Shown here piece after piece: positions 61,401 to 64,000 of a stretch of 64,000 nucleotides of DNA. Below the pieces are notes generated by a model. The model ran no database searches. It was not told where the DNA came from and worked only from the letters and a program-made list of their open reading frames with translations. The stretch's first letter is position 1. The number at the start of each line of letters is the position of its first letter. The position numbers were made by a program, and so were the translations under genes. This stretch comes from Balneolaceae bacterium (GTDB lineage Bacteria > Bacteroidota > Rhodothermia > Balneolales > Balneolaceae), in NCBI GenBank assembly GCA_017640665.1, contig JAEPQE010000004.1, positions 62,001 through 126,000 of the forward strand, in the 5' to 3' direction.

Positions 61401-62190
61401 TATAAGCCATCTTGATGGCATCTATATCACTACAAATACCTACACAAATACCATTGGAAATTCAGAATTGTCAGAATGCTTTTACATTGCACTGAAAGGT
61501 AGTGGCGGTAACTTGCCAGATTTGGTTCTTACAAAAACAGATAGTCTGGAAACCGTAGAAGGATCTGATGTAGCAGCAATGTTTACATACCAGATTCATG
61601 TAAAGAATGAAGGGTTTGAAACGGCTATGAATGTTATAGTTACTGATACCATACCTGAGGATCTGGTAGCTGGGGAAATCTCAGTTTCTGAAGGTGATGT
61701 CACTATTCAGGAAAATATACTTACCGTAGAGGTAGATTCATTAAAGGCAGGTGATTCAATAATGGTTTTTATTCCTGTTGAATCAATGGTTTCAGGAGAA
61801 ATTATAAACTCAGCGCATGTAGCTACGGATAGTGAGGAGGTCTCAACTTTAAATAATCATGATTCAGATACTACTACCGTTAACATACTTATAAATAATG
61901 AAGAATCACTGTTCTCAGGTTTGCCAAAAGAATTCGACCTTAGCCAGAATTATCCCAATCCCTTCAACCCAAGCACAACCATTAGTTATGCAGTACCAAG
62001 GCAAGCTTATATTGAGATTAGTGTATTTAATTTATTAGGAATGAAAGTGGCAACTTTGGTAGAGAGGGCACATCGTCCCGGAACATATTCGGTAATCTGG
62101 GACGCAGGTGGCTTTGCGAGCGATGTGTACTTTTTCAGGCTCAAAACCGGTGACTTTGTAGAAACAAAAAAAATGACTTTGATCAAGTAA
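58417..62190 (+). CDS. Giant right-handed beta-helix repeat protein with T9SS type A sorting domain
   Basis: A 1257-residue surface or secreted protein. After the signal peptide (ending VYAQE) comes a CSLREAI-like region (PPTLRSAIENANLTSGLDEI). About 800 residues of parallel beta-helix follow, with a recurring unit of the form N-x-IGxDxTG...GNxxxGI at 50-70-residue intervals, twelve copies between ~58882 and 60900. A DUF11-like domain follows (about 1035-1155, DLVLTKTDSLETVEGSDVAA). The C-terminus has NYPNPFNPSTTISYAV and ends KKMTLIK, the T9SS type A signal. No catalytic motif of polysaccharide lyases or pectinases was seen, so adhesion or glycan binding is as likely as enzymatic action. Codon use is A/T-rich like its neighbours. 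Confidence 0.88.
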   Translation: MKVIVSIIISILFCIQVYAQETNKKVSSTTFVVTSSGDEPDSDLEDGIFDPPTLRSAIENANLTSGLDEITFAGISSVNVASQLPVITNPVIINGALPNKAKVVIDGGGVVTDFLPGFVIGPQGGGSEISNLAIIKFSLGAVLLNSDNNEISNSYIGTADGVLAEPNGDQFVPQSTPAIHIKGEGNLISSNLISGNFGYGIRFEPATDSSEITIQDNIIGLDSTGSGYMGNSFGGILLNQGTGVINGNIISDNDGFGIQIDGGIGSEQYKLEISGNLIGVNITGTIERGNEFAGIRTERGYVVIEDNIISHNEYGILSYGERIQVINNYIGLDATGSKDFGNEKSGIVIYGNRAEIGGSGLSQRNIISGNDNEGILIYSSDNIIRNNFIGINASGNTALGNMYEGIKLENGSFLNVIEENVISGNGRDGLELVGSNNLTSIWGNLIGTDSTGTEVIGNLENGIQVTDAYDIEIGGLQAEDGNVISGNGLYGIQSFLLTTKPDTLGELSISNNNIGVDHTGKVAMGNTLAGILLPNWNSTLEKNVIGANSGAIIVEGKKNRILSNFIGVDVTGTNQIGNLSNGIVIKADSNIVGDPFDQTSGNIISASQYSGILVFGGSDFNSIAYNYIGVDVTGTKDFGNGRDGITFGANSSRNLIQGNLISGNTENGIELNSNNSNFGIISNRIGTDASGQNPISNLLSGIYIKKGDNIDIGEPIAGNGNLISGNNGYGIELVDNNSENIQKGISIKNNFIGTKLNAGESLKNHKGGIKLSEVRKVTVGGELTTLESNIIAGNDTVGIYILDRSVEIGAPFDSIKILGNYIGLDNNLNPVPNTGPGIFVDNSFEGGVIHIGKDSLANRNIIAFNEGTGIGVLGKRIVFMEFNQIYNNKYLAIDLNYDGVTPNDGIDSDEGANFSLNFPEIGNATYNKKDEILTVHTTFQSEPGGFLYYFDYYYNQQCDESGFGEAEYYLESVEITTNIQGFTENSINKSLPFSSISHLDGIYITTNTYTNTIGNSELSECFYIALKGSGGNLPDLVLTKTDSLETVEGSDVAAMFTYQIHVKNEGFETAMNVIVTDTIPEDLVAGEISVSEGDVTIQENILTVEVDSLKAGDSIMVFIPVESMVSGEIINSAHVATDSEEVSTLNNHDSDTTTVNILINNEESLFSGLPKEFDLSQNYPNPFNPSTTISYAVPRQAYIEISVFNLLGMKVATLVERAHRPGTYSVIWDAGGFASDVYFFRLKTGDFVETKKMTLIK

Positions 62191-62197
62191 TTAAGAA

Positions 62198-62923
62198 CTA
62201 TTTTCTGATGTTCTCAATTTGAGAAAGGATTTCAGAAGGTTGAAACCCTTTTCGCAACAAGAAATCGAAGATTTTCTTCTTTCTTTTTGAAGTATCCACC
62301 CGTTCAAATTTTCTCTTATTCTTTTTGATTAGTTCCTTAATTGCTAATGATCTTTTATCAGTACTTATTTCCTTAAGCGCTACATCAATGTTTCTTTCTG
62401 AAATACCTCTCCTGAAAAGCTCAGCTCTGATTTTATTCGGTCCCCACTTATTGAACTCAAATTTGTCGTGAGCAAATTTAGACGCAAAAAACGCATTGTT
62501 TATATATTTCTTTTTAGTGAGTTCATCTAGTACTTCTTCGATAGAATGAGAAGGGAATCCTTTTTTACGCGCTTTATCCCTCAATTCATTTCTAGCATGA
62601 TCTCTTCTGCCAAGCAAGCGAATGCAATACTCCTTAATAGCCCATACATCTTCCTTTTGGAGAACCTCGTGGAGCAAAGAGGTGGTTAGCAGGGTTCCTT
62701 TTTTTAAGCCGAACCGGGTAAGCGTAGAATCTGAAACTCCAACCAGAAACTGGTTTTCAACAAACAAAGAAAACCTGTAGGTATTTTTTTTCTGAACTTT
62801 AATTTCAGAAATAGGAGAGGGAAGCAGCTTAGCTACTCCCTCATCATATCTTTTTTTATCAGGATTCTGCAACAGCAGTTTCTTTTTCTTCTGCTTTCTC
62901 TTCTGCCTCATCCTGAGGTACAA
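62198..62923 (-). CDS. recX: Regulatory protein RecX
   Basis: A 241-residue RecX homologue that modulates RecA filaments. The tandem three-helix units are recognisable: [20 protein letters not shown], then [20 protein letters not shown], then [18 protein letters not shown]. An N-terminal region with [17 protein letters not shown] precedes them. The listed start overlaps recA by 64 bases and encodes a very basic leader (QKRKQKKKK) that is just recA's Glu-rich tail read in another frame. A TTG at 62870-62872 would give a more normal 225-residue protein with a 14-base overlap. I give the longest form and consider the TTG quite possible. Confidence 0.88.
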   Translation of the reverse strand: MYLRMRQKRKQKKKKLLLQNPDKKRYDEGVAKLLPSPISEIKVQKKNTYRFSLFVENQFLVGVSDSTLTRFGLKKGTLLTTSLLHEVLQKEDVWAIKEYCIRLLGRRDHARNELRDKARKKGFPSHSIEEVLDELTKKKYINNAFFASKFAHDKFEFNKWGPNKIRAELFRRGISERNIDVALKEISTDKRSLAIKELIKKNKRKFERVDTSKRKKKIFDFLLRKGFQPSEILSQIENIRK

Positions 62924-63911
62924 TACCTCTCAGGCGATCGCGGACCATTTTCTCAATTTTGTCGCAAAGCGCCGAATCTTCTTCAAGGAACTGCATAGCA
63001 GCGTCAGCTCCCTGGCCAATAGGCTCGCCATCATAGCGAAACCAGCTTCCGCGTTTTTGGATAATGTCGTAGTCAACAGCTAAATCCAATACTTCAGCAA
63101 TTCTTGAGATTCCTTTTCCGTACATGATATTAAACTCAACCACTTTGAATGGAGGGGCTACCTTATTCTTGGCAACCTTTACTTTAGTTCTGTTTCCGAT
63201 GACTTCATCACCTTTTTTCAGTGCACCGATTCTTCGGATATCCAAACGTACCGAAGAGTAGAATTTAAGTGCGCGACCACCAGTAGTTGTTTCAGGATTT
63301 CCAAACATTACCCCGATTTTCTCACGAACCTGATTAATGAAAATGCACGAGGTTGCTGTTTTATTTACAATACCTGTGATTTTTCTCAGCGCCTGAGACA
63401 TCAAGCGAGCCTGGAGTCCCATGTGAGAATCACCCATCTCACCTTCAATTTCTGCACGGGGTACAAGTGCTGCAACAGAGTCAACTACAATAACATCAAG
63501 AGCTCCGGATCGGATCAGGGTTTCAGTTATTTCAAGTGCTTGTTCACCACTATCAGGCTGAGATACCAATAATTCTTCAGTGTTGATACCGAGCGCTCGT
63601 GCATATCGAGGGTCAAAGGCATGCTCCGCATCTATAAAGGCAGCGTATCCACCATTCTTTTGTGCTTGTGCAATTACCTGAAGTGCGAGTGTGGTTTTAC
63701 CACTGGCTTCAGGACCATAGATTTCTGTGATTCTACCTCTTGGTACACCTTGAACTCCCAGAGCATAATCAACCATAATGGAGCCGGTAGAAATTACTTC
63801 CACATCCTGATGGGCATCATCACCCAGCTTCATAATGGTTCCCTTTCCGTGTTGTTTTTCGATTTGACCTACTGCTATGTCGAGTGCTTTTAATTTATTT
63901 TCGTCAGCCAT
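62859..63911 (-). CDS. recA: Recombinase RecA
   Basis: A 350-residue RecA that forms ATP-dependent filaments on single-stranded DNA for recombination and SOS signalling. I start at the ATG 63909-63911 ([20 protein letters not shown]), which gives the normal N-terminus; a longer frame to 63968 adds 19 unrelated residues. Walker [10 protein letters not shown] begins at residue 66, Walker B is [14 protein letters not shown], loop L1 [17 protein letters not shown] and loop L2 region [20 protein letters not shown]-type. The C-terminus is the usual acidic tail ([12 protein letters not shown]). The recX gene overlaps its end. Confidence 0.97.
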   Translation of the reverse strand: MADENKLKALDIAVGQIEKQHGKGTIMKLGDDAHQDVEVISTGSIMVDYALGVQGVPRGRITEIYGPEASGKTTLALQVIAQAQKNGGYAAFIDAEHAFDPRYARALGINTEELLVSQPDSGEQALEITETLIRSGALDVIVVDSVAALVPRAEIEGEMGDSHMGLQARLMSQALRKITGIVNKTATSCIFINQVREKIGVMFGNPETTTGGRALKFYSSVRLDIRRIGALKKGDEVIGNRTKVKVAKNKVAPPFKVVEFNIMYGKGISRIAEVLDLAVDYDIIQKRGSWFRYDGEPIGQGADAAMQFLEEDSALCDKIEKMVRDRLRGIVPQDEAEEKAEEKETAVAES

Positions 63912-64000
63912 GATTGTTACCGTGTTATTAAAATTTATTTCCCAAAAGTTAAGCAGGGAGGGTGTCAACCTGTGTCACTCTAAAATTCAAAAAGAATATA

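Overview
The window looks like a chromosomal segment from a marine-type Bacteroidota/FCB bacterium, most likely of the Balneolota/Rhodothermota branch (Balneola- or Gracilimonas-like). This rests on three observations. Two secreted proteins end in the NYPNPFNPSTTISY C-terminal sorting motif of the type IX secretion system (T9SS). Several promoters match the Bacteroidota -7 box TAnnTTTG. A TonB-dependent receptor with a carboxypeptidase-regulatory-like domain is present. Genus assignment is inference. No tRNA, rRNA, CRISPR array, insertion sequence or prophage was found. Coding density is high and no gene-free stretch exceeds 300 bases.

Layout. 1-3740: truncated gpmI, rpsT, then cmk and rpsA ending at a strong terminator. 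3741-10560: a small basic protein, a MoxR ATPase, uppP, a Spy/CpxP-like periplasmic protein, a glycosyltransferase, a D15-type outer-membrane protein and nhaD. 10690-14300: pterin dehydratase, the rpsF-rpsR-rplI ribosomal operon and a DsbD-type reductase. 14490-21270: a 1158-residue SprA-like predicted barrel protein, an ExbB/small membrane protein/ExbD/ExbD operon and thiL. 21280-27740: ftsH behind a near-consensus sigma-54 promoter; then a TonB-dependent receptor and a surface lipoprotein behind a regular array of 11-bp-phased boxes. 27850-29270: a PTPS/QueD-family gene and folE2. 29310-35600: a metzincin-like lipoprotein, a propeller protein, a lipoprotein, a MerR/TipAS regulator facing a cupin gene, and a T9SS-sorted nuclease. 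35660-47570: nadE, an MltD-like transglycosylase, a CtpA protease, a PHP phosphoesterase, ribH, uppS, bamA and three tandem skp/ompH genes. 47570-58300: a VWA protein, rnhB, the mreB-mreC-mreD-pbp2-rodA elongasome operon, purN-purH and an AI-2E-family permease. 58417-63911: a giant beta-helix T9SS cargo, then recA-recX.

The dominant theme is the cell envelope. UppS makes and UppP recycles the lipid carrier. PBP2/RodA/MreBCD build the wall, and the transglycosylase and CtpA probably remodel it. BamA and three Skp-like chaperones build the outer membrane, and ExbB/ExbD can energise TonB-type transport. A second theme is pterins: FolE2, a PTPS with the CX5HGH motif and a pterin-4a-carbinolamine dehydratase together suggest tetrahydrobiopterin metabolism.

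The least expected signals are regulatory: seven exactly 11-bp-spaced TAA units ahead of the TonB receptor, the sigma-54-like site ahead of ftsH, and a MerR-type promoter with an overlong spacer. Functions come from reading motifs in translated sequence; no database search was run.
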